From: UBA4742 sp037138595
GTDB taxonomy: Bacteria > Actinomycetota > Acidimicrobiia > Acidimicrobiales > Acidimicrobilacustridaceae
DNA length: 64,000 nucleotides
Direction of reading: 5' to 3'
Assembly: GCA_037138595.1 (NCBI GenBank)
Contig: JBAXIB010000017.1
Span: forward strand, 1 to 64,000
The notes under the pieces are model-generated. The model did not search any database. It had not been told where the DNA came from and saw nothing but the letters and a program-made list of their open reading frames with translations. Shown one piece after another: positions 1-8,662 of the stretch; positions within the stretch are counted from its first letter, which is position 1, and every line of letters starts with the position of its first letter. The position numbers and the translations under genes are program-made.

Positions 1-1100
1 CCGGCACCGGAGCCAACACCTTCAACGGCGACGCGCCCGGCCGCGCCGTCAGCCTGTATTACAACGCTCAGACAACGGGCACCACGTGGCACCTCAGCAG
101 CGCCCTTGGTGCAACGTTCATCCTCTCGTACCTCGATGTTTCAGGCACGCTCGTCGTTGATGCAGGAACCATCATCAAAACTCCCGATCAAGCCATCACC
201 GTTAACGACGGCGGATCCTTGACGGCCAATGGCACCACCATTGCACCCATTACCATCACGTCGATCAATGACGACACGATTGGCGGTGACACCAACGCCG
301 ACGCTGCTGCCACGACTCCGGCTGCCAACGACTACATCGAAGCCATCGGCATCATTAGCCCAACGAGTTCAGCCACAACGCTCAACCACATCACCATTCG
401 GTATGGCACCAGCGCCGTGTCAGATGAATCAGGTTCCGGCGTCGGTTCGGTCACCATCACCAATTCGCAAATCGGTGGACCGGTGTCATTCCAGTACGGC
501 ATCGTGTTCCAAGCCACCTCGAACACTTTCACCGTCACCGGAACCGGCGGACCAGCAATCGAGCTCACATCAACCGACCCAACCGGAGTGATCTTCGCCG
601 GCACCGGAGCCAACACCTTCAACGGCGACGCGCCCGGCCGCGCCGTCAGCCTCGTTTTCAACACACTCCCCGTGGCCAAGAATTGGCACCTCAGCAGCAC
701 CCTGGGCGCAACGTTTTTGCTTTCCTATTTTGATGTTTTCGGCACCTTGATTCTTGACGCTGGAACCATCATCAAAACTCCCGATCAAGCCATCACGGTC
801 GAAGACGGCGCAACACTCGCAGCTAAGGGCACGTTGAGCGCTCCAGTAGTGATTTCCTCATTACGTGACGACGCCGCCGGTGGCGATACCAATGGAGATG
901 GGAGCCGAACCATCCCCGCGAGCGGGAACTATCAACTAGCGGTCGAATTTTACAACGCAGTTGCCGGTGACAGCCTCGACGGCGTTGCATTCCGCTACGC
1001 GACTACTGCAATCGTCGTCGACTGGCTCGATGCATTCACCATTAAGAACAGCCAGTTCGCGTTCACCTCCGATGCACTCGTCGTCTACGGCACGGCCGAT
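1..1100 (+). repeat. In-frame tandem repeat, period 597 bp (199 aa)
   Basis: Bases 1-55 are identical to 598-652, and the later landmark at 181-199 recurs at 778-796, again exactly 597 bases away, so no insertion or deletion separates the copies. Identity is highest at the start of the unit and decays further on. Unit two fades near 1100. More units probably lie to the left of the window. Confidence 0.85.
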
Positions 1101-1442
1101 AATTCCCCGACACTCGACCTGTTGGACTGCCCACCGGACTATCTATCGTTCGTTACCGCTTCGAACAACTGGTTCGGGTCCGCGGGTGTCCCAGGTTCGA
1201 GCTTCAGCCTTGCGGGCTACGGCGGCTTAACCATCCCAGTCCCGTTCAAAGCTCTGTACACACCCTATTCGGCGATGATTTCAGCGGGCATCGCGTACCC
1301 AAGCGCAACCAACGCGATTCCCTGGACGATGTACAGCTGCCAAACAGCTGCGGTGCCGCCGGTGCCCGTTGACTTCCCAATTTCGGTAGTACGCAACGCA
1401 ACTCCGGCGACTGCGGCGCTTTGGCCCCAATACGCCCAATAA
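1..1442 (+). CDS. Tandem-repeat, probably beta-helical surface protein (3' part)
   Basis: The frame is open from the first bases of the window, so the 5' end is missing; about 480 residues are visible. The sequence is rich in Thr, Ser, Ala, Gly and Asn with short beta-strand-like stretches (for example HITIRYGTSAV and SVTITNSQIGG), as in secreted right-handed beta-helix proteins. Two copies of a 199-residue unit can be aligned; landmark strings are GTGANTFNGDAPGRAVSL and AGTIIKTPDQAITV. The C-terminus holds two Cys and no sorting motif or membrane anchor. It converges on the LCP gene. Family and function are not recognised; a large secreted adhesin or cell-surface protein is my inference. Confidence 0.7.
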   Translation, partial: GTGANTFNGDAPGRAVSLYYNAQTTGTTWHLSSALGATFILSYLDVSGTLVVDAGTIIKTPDQAITVNDGGSLTANGTTIAPITITSINDDTIGGDTNADAAATTPAANDYIEAIGIISPTSSATTLNHITIRYGTSAVSDESGSGVGSVTITNSQIGGPVSFQYGIVFQATSNTFTVTGTGGPAIELTSTDPTGVIFAGTGANTFNGDAPGRAVSLVFNTLPVAKNWHLSSTLGATFLLSYFDVFGTLILDAGTIIKTPDQAITVEDGATLAAKGTLSAPVVISSLRDDAAGGDTNGDGSRTIPASGNYQLAVEFYNAVAGDSLDGVAFRYATTAIVVDWLDAFTIKNSQFAFTSDALVVYGTADNSPTLDLLDCPPDYLSFVTASNNWFGSAGVPGSSFSLAGYGGLTIPVPFKALYTPYSAMISAGIAYPSATNAIPWTMYSCQTAAVPPVPVDFPISVVRNATPATAALWPQYAQ

Positions 1443-1449
1443 GCACGCT

Positions 1450-2961
1450 CTAGCCGCAACTCACCCCGTCGGGAGCGACTCCGGGTGACTCGCCGATGGC
1501 ATCAGTAATCGTCGCGGGAGCCGACGTCGTGGTCGATTTTGATCCACCGGCAGCAGTGGTTGACGACTGGCCAGTCACGAGTTTCCCGGCATCGTCGATG
1601 ATCCCACCGAAATCTTTTCCGAGAACGAGTCGAATCTCACCGTCAGCGAGCGTGGAATCATCAATCACATCCGCGCCGCCACTCACGTGACCCGCCACGA
1701 CGACCGCCTTGTCATGACCACCTGAGCCAATCCTGACCTGGGAATGAGTAATCGTTGCAGTCCCTGTATCAACGCTCGTGATGGTAAACCCCAACGACTG
1801 CAATGCAATTTGAGATTTTCCCCCGACACCGGCACCGGCACCGCTGTTTCTCACTGACAATGAAATGGTCGACGGCGCTTCTGCTGTTGGCGTTGCAATG
1901 CCCTTGAACAGGTCAAAAATGGGTTGGGCTTCTTTTTCGTCGAGGCGCAACACATCGGCACCGCCACTGGTGCGAAATGGTGTCGTCGGAACGGTGTGAC
2001 TCACCATCTGATTACCAGTAAATGCCTTGAATTGTTTGCCCAGAGCCAACATGGTGTCGACGCCAAAAGCGGAATCAACCGTCAAGTTTTTGACCGCCGC
2101 GTTAATCAGGCTATTGGTCCCGGCCAAGTCCAGGCTCACCGCCTTGGTCGCGGCGCGATCGATCACATCGCGCATGAATGCTTGTTGGCGAGTAATCCGA
2201 CCCAAGTCTCCAGTTGGGTCGGACTTCCATTTGCCCGTCTTCGGCTCCTTATATTCAAGGTGGCGTGCTCGAGCAAACGCGATCGCTTGCTCACCACCCA
2301 ATGTGACGCATCCGGGTGACTTCACATCGAGCCCCGAATTATCGTCACGCATGGCCTTGTCGAAATACATTGGAACGCCACCAATGGCGTCCACAACACC
2401 CTTGAAACCCTTGAAATCAACCTCGATGTAATGGTTGATCGGGATACCGAAATCGCCTTGAATCGTATCGATCAGACGCTGCCGACCATTCGACAAGCTG
2501 TAGGCCGTGTTGATGCGTTGGCTCTCACCGGTGCCCGAGATTGGAACCCACAAGTCCCTCGGCAGGGAAACCATGTCGACGGCATGGTTTTTCGGATCAA
2601 CCCGCAAAATGATGATGGTGTCAGAGCGCTGACCGCCCGGAGCTTCATTTCGACCGTTGAACGCGTTGTAATTCGGATCACTTTTTTGTAACGCTTCGCG
2701 GCTGTCCGATCCCACGATTAAATAATTTTGCGGCGCCGACGAAGCAACTTTGGTGAGGTTCAAGTCTTCTTTGTTGATCTGACTGAACCGGAAGATTCCA
2801 TATCCCACGATGCCAACGCCGGCGACGATGGCAAGCACAAGAAACAGGCTGACGCCAGCGACCGTTCGACGGGCCCACTTTCGTTTTTGAGGCTCCGACG
2901 TCGGCGCTGCTGGCGACGTCGGTCGACCATTTCGTCGGGCCGTGGGGGGAATCGGGTCCAT
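1450..2961 (-). CDS. LytR-CpsA-Psr (LCP) family cell-wall ligase with LytR_C domain
   Basis: LCP enzymes transfer undecaprenyl-linked glycopolymers onto peptidoglycan outside the membrane. After a Pro-rich cytoplasmic tail there is one membrane segment (VAGVSLFLVLAIVAGVGIVG), then an LCP domain with NYLIVGSDSR, RSDTIIILRVDP and SLPRDLWVPI, and Arg residues of the LCP site (RINTAYSLSNG; AIAFARARH). A C-terminal LytR_C-like domain follows (STISLSVRNSGAGAGVGG onward), then a Ser/Thr-rich tail. I chose the ATG at 2961 (MDPIPPTARRN). A GTG at 3015 is in frame but adds 18 unlikely residues. A TACCCT box lies ten bases upstream. About 503 aa. Confidence 0.9.
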   Translation of the reverse strand: MDPIPPTARRNGRPTSPAAPTSEPQKRKWARRTVAGVSLFLVLAIVAGVGIVGYGIFRFSQINKEDLNLTKVASSAPQNYLIVGSDSREALQKSDPNYNAFNGRNEAPGGQRSDTIIILRVDPKNHAVDMVSLPRDLWVPISGTGESQRINTAYSLSNGRQRLIDTIQGDFGIPINHYIEVDFKGFKGVVDAIGGVPMYFDKAMRDDNSGLDVKSPGCVTLGGEQAIAFARARHLEYKEPKTGKWKSDPTGDLGRITRQQAFMRDVIDRAATKAVSLDLAGTNSLINAAVKNLTVDSAFGVDTMLALGKQFKAFTGNQMVSHTVPTTPFRTSGGADVLRLDEKEAQPIFDLFKGIATPTAEAPSTISLSVRNSGAGAGVGGKSQIALQSLGFTITSVDTGTATITHSQVRIGSGGHDKAVVVAGHVSGGADVIDDSTLADGEIRLVLGKDFGGIIDDAGKLVTGQSSTTAAGGSKSTTTSAPATITDAIGESPGVAPDGVSCG

Positions 2962-3028
2962 GGAGGTTCTGAGGGTACTCCGGCAACTTGTCCAGTCGTG
3001 GTCACCCCAGCCCACGGCTACCCCTTAT

Positions 3029-4276
3029 TCAGAACCCTTCCGGCACTTTTGGCTCCTTGGGAAGGCCCAATACCCGTTCACCAACAATATTTCGTTGGAT
3101 TTGCGAGGTACCTCCCCAGATTGTCTCGGAGCGGGAAAAGAAGAATGCCGACTGCATTACCGAGGACGGGTACCGATTACTTGTCCGGCGAGCGCCGTAA
3201 CCCGGCACCGATTCCTCGATGTTTGGATTGCCGGTCAGAATTTGCCCTTCGGGACCACAAATATCAATGGCGAGATTCATCACCTGTTGGTGGTATTCGC
3301 TCCAAAACATTTTGTTGGTAGCTCCGAGGACCGCCATACTCAGGTCTTTCGTCTCCTGAACAATCGAGGTCAAGGTGCGCAATCCGTTGATTCGCATGAT
3401 CTGAACCTTGGTCCACGCTCGGGCGAGGTCTTGGCGCACAAACGGATCCTCAATCCGCCCATTGGCGCGAGCCGCATCGATAATCATTTCGAGTTCTTTT
3501 TCAAACCGCCGATACCCGGTCGTCGCCGATGTACCGCGCTCAAAGCCAAGTGTCGTCATCGCCACATTCCACCCGTTGTTCACGCCACCGACGACGTTTT
3601 CTTTCGCGCATCGCGCGTCGGTGAAAAACACCTCTGCGAATTCGGCTGCTCCGTCAATCTGATGAATTGGCCGAACTTCGATCCCCGGTTGATTCATCGG
3701 ACACAACAGATACGAGATGCCCTTATGTTTCGACGCGTCCGGGTCAGTACGACACAGCACGAAGATGTAATCAGCCACAAACCCTTGAGTTGTCCAGATC
3801 TTTTGTCCATTCAGTACCCACTCGTCGCCATCGAGTACCGCTTTGGTTGAAAGCGCAGCTAAATCTGAGCCTGCGTCGGGCTCGCTAAAGCCTTGGCACC
3901 ATGCAATTTCGCCCGAGAGGATCTTCGGCAAAAAGAACTTTTTCTGTTCCTCGGTCCCCCACTGCAGGATCGTCGGACCAACGAGAGTGTCGCCGAAGAA
4001 GTCGGCCCGCAGCGGAGCACCGGCCTTTGCGAATTCCTCGTTGAGGACGACGGCTTCCATGGTCGAGAGTCCCTTGCCGCCATATTCAGTTGGCCAGGTC
4101 GCGCAGATCCATCCGCCTTCGAACAGGGTTTGGGTCCAACTTGTCTGGAACGCCAACTTCTCCTCGGCGTTCATCGAGAAGTCCGGATCAAACCAGCCAG
4201 CGGGCAAGTGTTCGACCAGCCAGGCACGAATGTCGAGTCGGAACGCTTCAGCTTCAGGGGGATAGGTCAGGTCCAT
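3029..4276 (-). CDS. Acyl-CoA dehydrogenase family protein
   Basis: FAD enzyme of the acyl-CoA dehydrogenase fold, about 415 aa, expected to oxidise an acyl-CoA and pass electrons to ETF; a housekeeping etfBA pair lies 9 kb away. N-terminal helical domain (MDLTYPPEAEAFRLDIR), the flavin-domain signature WCQGFSEPDAGSDLAAL, the strand motif LNGQKIWTTQG, and the C-terminal IWGGTSQIQRNIVGERVLG are visible. The frame extends upstream to 4456; ATGs at 4300, 4285 and 4276 are possible. I prefer 4276 because AGGATGG precedes it and homologous proteins start at this point. Substrate unknown. It is followed by the LCP gene on the same strand after 67 bp. Confidence 0.9.
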   Translation of the reverse strand: MDLTYPPEAEAFRLDIRAWLVEHLPAGWFDPDFSMNAEEKLAFQTSWTQTLFEGGWICATWPTEYGGKGLSTMEAVVLNEEFAKAGAPLRADFFGDTLVGPTILQWGTEEQKKFFLPKILSGEIAWCQGFSEPDAGSDLAALSTKAVLDGDEWVLNGQKIWTTQGFVADYIFVLCRTDPDASKHKGISYLLCPMNQPGIEVRPIHQIDGAAEFAEVFFTDARCAKENVVGGVNNGWNVAMTTLGFERGTSATTGYRRFEKELEMIIDAARANGRIEDPFVRQDLARAWTKVQIMRINGLRTLTSIVQETKDLSMAVLGATNKMFWSEYHQQVMNLAIDICGPEGQILTGNPNIEESVPGYGARRTSNRYPSSVMQSAFFFSRSETIWGGTSQIQRNIVGERVLGLPKEPKVPEGF

Positions 4277-4385
4277 GTATTCCATCCTGACCGATGACAT
4301 CGGGGCTGGTCGAACTGTGGCCGAGGTTTCGAATGAATGGGCCGAATCAACAAGCAAAACCAACGAGCAAAAAAAGCGTGCCGGG

Positions 4386-6029
4386 TTAGTACGTGTGACC
4401 CGGCGGAGGTGCCATTTCCGAACCGGCTGGGGCTCGAGCATCGTTGGGAACCTCATGCGGCGTTACCGGGCGATCGGGAATGACCACAACAAACCCGCCA
4501 GCATCAATCGTGCGCCATGAGACCCCAAGCGAATCGAGTGCCCCGGTTAACGCCGTGAGTTGCGCGTCGCCTACCGGCACAACCCACGCCACTTCGTCGC
4601 TGGCCTCGACAGCCGCGAGATAGTGCGAAGAGCGATGCGTTCCGGCGGACGGAACTGCTCGAATTCGTTCCGAACTTTCAAATGCCAACCGATAGGCGAT
4701 CCAATAGTCCGCATACACCGCATCGATGTGCTCGCTATCGAGCACCGAAATCGCACCGCTCAAGTCATCCACTGCGCCTACCTTGAACACCGTGCCTGGT
4801 GTTTCAGATACGGCATACAAACGCGCCAACCCGACACCCGTGACGAGAAGCGCTATCACGAGCAGCGAGATCGCTCGATTCCGAGTCACCGCCAGTCGAG
4901 CGACAACCAAACACAAGAACGGCGCAATAAAAAAGAGATAACGCAGGTTGGCCTGCGCCATGGCGAACGGGACGACCGCTAAGAGGAATGGGAAACAGAC
5001 CAGACCGACGACATCAGGCGGGGCGACCGGATACGACGAATCGCGATCTCGCCAAGCTGCTCGAATGGCCAAGCCAACGGCGCCCAATGCAATGACCGCC
5101 ACCAAGATGCCGGCAATTCCGCCAATCCACTGCAACGTCCCCATTGAGCGAAAGCCCAACTCGGCGGGAAGTCCATCAGTGAAAAACCAACCCAAACGGG
5201 TCAAGTAAGTGCCAGTCGGCGGAAAGCCATCTGAATCGTGCAGCGAAACCAAGCCAGAACCCAAGTTGGTCGCCAGCCACGGAAGCGCTCCAACAATCGC
5301 TGCTACTAACGCGACGCCTGCCATCGTCCAGCGCGGCAACACAATCCACCAACGCTGGCGAGAGCCCACCACAATCAGCGCCACTGCAGGTACAACGAAG
5401 TAGACGATATTTGGACTGCTCCACCAACCGATGCCGATCGCTAGTCCGAATCCAGCCCACTCAATCCACGCTCGGCGGGCGCGTCCTTCAATCGCCCAAA
5501 TGCGCAACGCGAGCAACATCGCGACCAATCCAAGCGTGACGGTCGGGACGTAAAACAGCATTTCGCGCCCGCCAAACCACACTGATGCCGCCGGCCAAAT
5601 CCAAGCCAACAGACCCGCAATTCGCGCACGCGCTTCAGGCATGATCCGTCGGGCAATTCGCCAGATCAGAACTGCATTGAGAACACCCAGCATCAAGGTT
5701 GGTGCGCGCAGAGCGGCGACCGACGAACCGAACGCTCCGATACTCACTGACACCGGAACCAGTTCGAGTGTGCCGCCGTAATGTTGCCCCGCGAAATACG
5801 CTGGGAAACCGCCGTTGAAGAGCTGACCGAAGTCGAGATGCCTCGCCATCAGGCCGGCAACAGCTTCATCGGAGTCTGGGCGACCAAGCGGACCCATCAT
5901 CACCGCGACCCGGACAATGACCCCGACGAGCGCGACCAAACCGACCATCCAACCATGAGGTCCAGGCCACATCGGCTTCGCAGCGCCTAACGAGCTGCGG
6001 CCCTCCGAATCCACGATCGAAGATTTCAC
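4386..6029 (-). CDS. Multi-pass membrane protein, glycosyltransferase-like (GT-C type)
   Basis: About 547 aa with ten or more hydrophobic segments, an early loop with Asp residues (RPDSDEAVAGLMARHL) and a soluble C-terminal domain. An Asp-rich first loop after the first membrane segment is typical of polyprenol-phosphate-sugar-dependent (GT-C/PMT-like) glycosyltransferases; that assignment is inferred from topology, and the sugar and acceptor are unknown. The start is uncertain: GTG 6029 is used, with ATG 6086 and ATG 5972 as alternatives. ATG 6086 would overlap the start codon of the divergent FrhB-like gene. The 3' end is separated from the acyl-CoA dehydrogenase start by about 110 bp. Confidence 0.7.
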   Translation of the reverse strand: MKSSIVDSEGRSSLGAAKPMWPGPHGWMVGLVALVGVIVRVAVMMGPLGRPDSDEAVAGLMARHLDFGQLFNGGFPAYFAGQHYGGTLELVPVSVSIGAFGSSVAALRAPTLMLGVLNAVLIWRIARRIMPEARARIAGLLAWIWPAASVWFGGREMLFYVPTVTLGLVAMLLALRIWAIEGRARRAWIEWAGFGLAIGIGWWSSPNIVYFVVPAVALIVVGSRQRWWIVLPRWTMAGVALVAAIVGALPWLATNLGSGLVSLHDSDGFPPTGTYLTRLGWFFTDGLPAELGFRSMGTLQWIGGIAGILVAVIALGAVGLAIRAAWRDRDSSYPVAPPDVVGLVCFPFLLAVVPFAMAQANLRYLFFIAPFLCLVVARLAVTRNRAISLLVIALLVTGVGLARLYAVSETPGTVFKVGAVDDLSGAISVLDSEHIDAVYADYWIAYRLAFESSERIRAVPSAGTHRSSHYLAAVEASDEVAWVVPVGDAQLTALTGALDSLGVSWRTIDAGGFVVVIPDRPVTPHEVPNDARAPAGSEMAPPPGHTY

Positions 6030-6071
6030 CTCGCAAGTCTCGCGCTTGAACCAGACCCGTGCGCGGCCGCG

Positions 6072-6077
6072 TAGGCT
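6072..6077 (+). promoter_or_regulatory. Candidate -10 box TAGGCT, near-leaderless
   Basis: TAGGCT lies seven bases before the ATG at 6085 and fits, with one extra base, the TANNNT-N6-start pattern seen at nine other genes here. There is no Shine-Dalgarno sequence in between. Confidence 0.45.
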
Positions 6078-6084
6078 ACTTGCC

Positions 6085-7272
6085 ATGTCGACGACCGAGG
6101 CTGCAACTCCTTCGCCAAGTTCTCCACCCCCACGCGAACGGTGGACTAACCAGTGGAAAGAACTTTTCTCTGAGGTCATTACGACTGGCCTCTGCACCGG
6201 ATGCGCAGGCTGCGTCATCTCGTGCCCCCATGACGTCATTGGCTATGACCATGAAGCAGGCGGGTATAAGCCATTCCATCTTGAGCAAGAACTCGGTGCT
6301 GACAATTGTTTGCACGGCGAGAAGGGCTGCACGTCATGTACACGGGCATGTCCGCGCTTTCGTGCATGGGAGCCCCAAGCTGATGAGCATCTCTTCGGTC
6401 GCGAACGCGATGCCGATGAAGTTGCAGGCATTTACAACGACATCTTGCTCACACGCGCAAGTGACGACATGGTGCATCGAATTGGGCAAGACGGCGGACT
6501 CGTCTCGGCGATTCTGATCTGGGCGATCGAAAAGGGTTACATCGATGCCGCGCTTACCAGCTACGTCGATGACTCCGATGGTTGGAAAGCAATCCCCGGA
6601 GTCGCCACTAACCGCGAAGAGATACTGGCCGGAGCGGGAAGCCGCTATACCTATTCGGCCAACACGCTGGCGATGCCCGAAGCGATCGAACGCGGTTTCA
6701 AAAAACTTGCTCTCGTAGGAATGAGTTGCCAATCATCGGTGCCGCCGGTCATGTGGGCTCGCAAAGTCGGCAAAGTCAGCAAGCCGATCGTGTTCAATAT
6801 CGGACTGTTGTGCTCCAAGAGCTTCGACGACGCAATCTTTGAAGAACTCTTCGAGGCGAAGTACGGATTACAAAAACACCAGATGGTGAAGATGAACATC
6901 AAGGGTGTGTTTCAAATTTGGATGAAAGACGGCAGCTTCCACGAAATCAACCTCAAGGAATGCCATGCATGGACCCGAGAAGGCTGCACCTACTGCCCGG
7001 ATTTCGCCGCTGAGCATGCCGATATTTCAACTGGCGGCATCGGCAAGGACAACGACTGGACGCTTACGATCGTCCGCACCGAACTTGGGCGCGAGATCAT
7101 GCAGCGAATGATCGCGGACGGATCGATTATCTCCCGTGATGCGAATGACGACCCCGCTGCAATTGCGTTGATGCGCAAGTTGGCTGAGAAAAGCCGCGCT
7201 CGTTGGCCAGCGTGGGCCGCGGGTTCAGTCCGAGTTGGTTTACCTGAACCGAAGGTCAAGGCAAAACCCTAA
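6085..7272 (+). CDS. Coenzyme F420 hydrogenase/dehydrogenase beta-subunit (FrhB/FdhB) family protein
   Basis: Cytoplasmic iron-sulfur flavoprotein of about 395 aa. Relatives exchange electrons between F420 (or another deazaflavin or flavin partner) and iron-sulfur centres. The N-terminus carries ferredoxin-type cysteines (GLCTGCAGCVISCPHD and GCTSCTRACPR), which would hold two [4Fe-4S] clusters. The middle has the FrhB_FdhB N and C domains, including QDGGLVSAILIWAIEKG, GMSCQSSVPPV and CTYCPDFAAEHADISTGG. Start ATG 6085; the N-terminus before residue 25 is Pro/Ser-rich. It stands alone, divergent from the membrane protein and convergent with the lipoprotein. The physiological partner cannot be read from the context. 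Confidence 0.88.
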   Translation: MSTTEAATPSPSSPPPRERWTNQWKELFSEVITTGLCTGCAGCVISCPHDVIGYDHEAGGYKPFHLEQELGADNCLHGEKGCTSCTRACPRFRAWEPQADEHLFGRERDADEVAGIYNDILLTRASDDMVHRIGQDGGLVSAILIWAIEKGYIDAALTSYVDDSDGWKAIPGVATNREEILAGAGSRYTYSANTLAMPEAIERGFKKLALVGMSCQSSVPPVMWARKVGKVSKPIVFNIGLLCSKSFDDAIFEELFEAKYGLQKHQMVKMNIKGVFQIWMKDGSFHEINLKECHAWTREGCTYCPDFAAEHADISTGGIGKDNDWTLTIVRTELGREIMQRMIADGSIISRDANDDPAAIALMRKLAEKSRARWPAWAAGSVRVGLPEPKVKAKP

Positions 7273-7295
7273 AGGCACAAGCCTGACCGAACCTG

Positions 7296-7784
7296 TCAGC
7301 TCAGGGTCGTGGACGGAGCGAGGGGCGCCGTGCCCGAAGTACTACCCGCTGGTTTGGGATAACCAACTGCTGAACACGCCGACGCATAGCCCTGCTGCAC
7401 GAAATCCGGCAGGCTGTTCGGATCGCTGATGAGATTTTTGTTGATGGTGTTGAACGTCGGGCCGGTGTAATTTGCGAACGTTTTTGATCCATCAGGATTC
7501 GTCCGATTGTTCTTATCGGAATCCGACGCGGGTACGTTCACCATCGTCCAGTCGATCATGCACTGACACAGTTCAGTCGATGCCAATGTCGTCGCTGTAC
7601 TTGCGCCAGTGCAGCCTTGGACAAAGTTGTACTCATCAACAGGGATCGGGTTTCCCGGCGTCGTGGTTTCATAACTCTGTGGGGTGTTGTCATGAGCACA
7701 GCCCGCACCAAGCAGTGCCATAACCGCGAGCGCTGCCACGAGGGTAGGAATGCGACGATGGGAACGGCGGGAATCGTGAATCAT
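7296..7784 (-). CDS. Predicted lipoprotein, unknown function
   Basis: About 162 aa. Arg-rich N-region (MIHDSRRSHRRIP), hydrophobic core and lipobox LLGAGC give a convincing lipoprotein signal peptide, so the protein should be anchored outside the membrane. The mature part has five or so further Cys (FVQGCTGASTATT, ELCQCMIDWTM, ASACSAVGYP), suggesting disulfides, and ends in a Ser/Thr/Pro-rich tail. I do not recognise the family. The frame runs to a TTG at 7817, but the signal peptide argues for ATG 7784. It converges on the FrhB-like gene with 23 bp between stops. Confidence 0.75.
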   Translation of the reverse strand: MIHDSRRSHRRIPTLVAALAVMALLGAGCAHDNTPQSYETTTPGNPIPVDEYNFVQGCTGASTATTLASTELCQCMIDWTMVNVPASDSDKNNRTNPDGSKTFANYTGPTFNTINKNLISDPNSLPDFVQQGYASACSAVGYPKPAGSTSGTAPLAPSTTLS

Positions 7785-7843
7785 GACGGAATCGAGCCTC
7801 AGGTATGTGGGAAACAAAGCAAGTTAGAAGGCAAAGCGCCCAG

Positions 7844-7917
7844 TTAGTTGATCGGGACGCTGACACGGTAGTCGCCGCGCCAGACGGTCAACCAATAGCC
7901 ACCAGTAAACGTGCCGC
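7844..7917 (-). pseudogene. Possible C-terminal gene remnant in a 133-bp intergenic gap
   Basis: The gap 7785-7917 lies between the uracil-DNA glycosylase stop and the lipoprotein start. On the minus strand it contains about 24 codons reading SGTFTGGYWLTVWRGDYRVS followed by VPIN and a TAA at 7844-7846. The composition is protein-like rather than random, but the frame is closed by a TGA just upstream and has no start codon. It may be a leftover 3' end of a lost gene, or chance. Nothing else is evident in the gap. Confidence 0.2.
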
Positions 7918-8595
7918 TTATCGATCAGCCAGCACGCGCGCCCGCACGAAAATATCGTCAAGCATTGGCTCAGTGAGACGCCCGGTGAAGGTGTTTTGTT
8001 GGCTCACATGATAGGAACACACCAGTGTCCTCGTTCCCGCCTCGTTTGGTTCGAGCGGCACTTCAACGCCGTGGCCGAATTGGGGTCGCGGGCGCAAATC
8101 AAGCATGGCCGTAAGCACATCAAACCCAAATCGACCGAGCACCACATAAACTCGAGCATTGGTCAGGATTGCGAGTTCGCGCTTCAGAAATGGAGTGCAT
8201 CGGTCGCGCTCGTCGGGTGCGGGTTTATTCGCAGGTGGTGCGCAACGAACCGCTGACGTCACGAAACAATCTTTCAGGACCAAGCCATCGTCACGTCCGA
8301 CACTCTCCGGACGGTTTGCCAACCCCGCGCGCCAAAGTGCCCGATAGAGCCATTCACCCGAACGGTCACCGGTGAACATACGACCCGTCCGATTGGCACC
8401 GTGAGCAGCCGGCGCCAATCCGACCACGACAATCGAAGCGTTCGGGTCGCCGAAACCCGGCACGGCTCGCCCCCAATATTCCTCGTCCCGAAACGAGGCG
8501 CGCTTGTCAATCGCGACTCGCTCACGCCATGCCACGAGCCGCGGACATGCACGACAATTCACGATGTCGGCCTCAAGCTGCTCCAATGCGTCCAC
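7918..8595 (-). CDS. udgB: Uracil-DNA glycosylase, type 5 (UdgB), [4Fe-4S]
   Basis: Removes uracil and other deaminated bases from DNA. The protein, about 225 aa, starts with the cluster motif NCRACPRLVAWRE (Cys14, Cys17), with the other two ligands probably in SAVRCAPP and RDRCTPF. Motif A is VGLAPAAHGANRTGRMFTGD. It lacks the Asp/Glu used by family 1 and 4 enzymes, as expected for family 5. The late motif is CSYHVSQQNTFTGRL with the conserved His. The start is GTG 8595. It is preceded by TACGAT exactly six bases upstream, so the mRNA is probably leaderless. Transcribed alone, divergent from the histidine phosphatase. Confidence 0.92.
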   Translation of the reverse strand: MDALEQLEADIVNCRACPRLVAWRERVAIDKRASFRDEEYWGRAVPGFGDPNASIVVVGLAPAAHGANRTGRMFTGDRSGEWLYRALWRAGLANRPESVGRDDGLVLKDCFVTSAVRCAPPANKPAPDERDRCTPFLKRELAILTNARVYVVLGRFGFDVLTAMLDLRPRPQFGHGVEVPLEPNEAGTRTLVCSYHVSQQNTFTGRLTEPMLDDIFVRARVLADR

Positions 8596-8601
8596 TCCAT
8601 G

Positions 8602-8607
8602 ATCGTA
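8602..8607 (-). promoter_or_regulatory. -10 box TACGAT, leaderless-type promoter of udgB
   Basis: On the minus strand TACGAT is followed by six bases and then the GTG at 8595. This places the predicted transcription start on the start codon. Confidence 0.6.
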
Positions 8608-8650
8608 GAAGCATCAGTCGCCGTCCGTTTCCCTTCCAGATGCCGATAAC

Positions 8651-8656
8651 TTAGGC
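8651..8656 (+). promoter_or_regulatory. Candidate -10 box TTAGGC before the MSMEG_4193-like gene
   Basis: TTAGGC (or TAGGCA one base later) ends six (or five) bases before ATG 8663. It is a weaker match to the TANNNT-N6-start pattern, and no Shine-Dalgarno sequence is visible. Confidence 0.4.
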
Positions 8657-8662
8657 ACCCTC

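Noticed and set aside
2942..3850. Plus-strand frame of 302 codons
   Set aside because: It spans two minus-strand genes (LCP and acyl-CoA dehydrogenase) and matches nothing.
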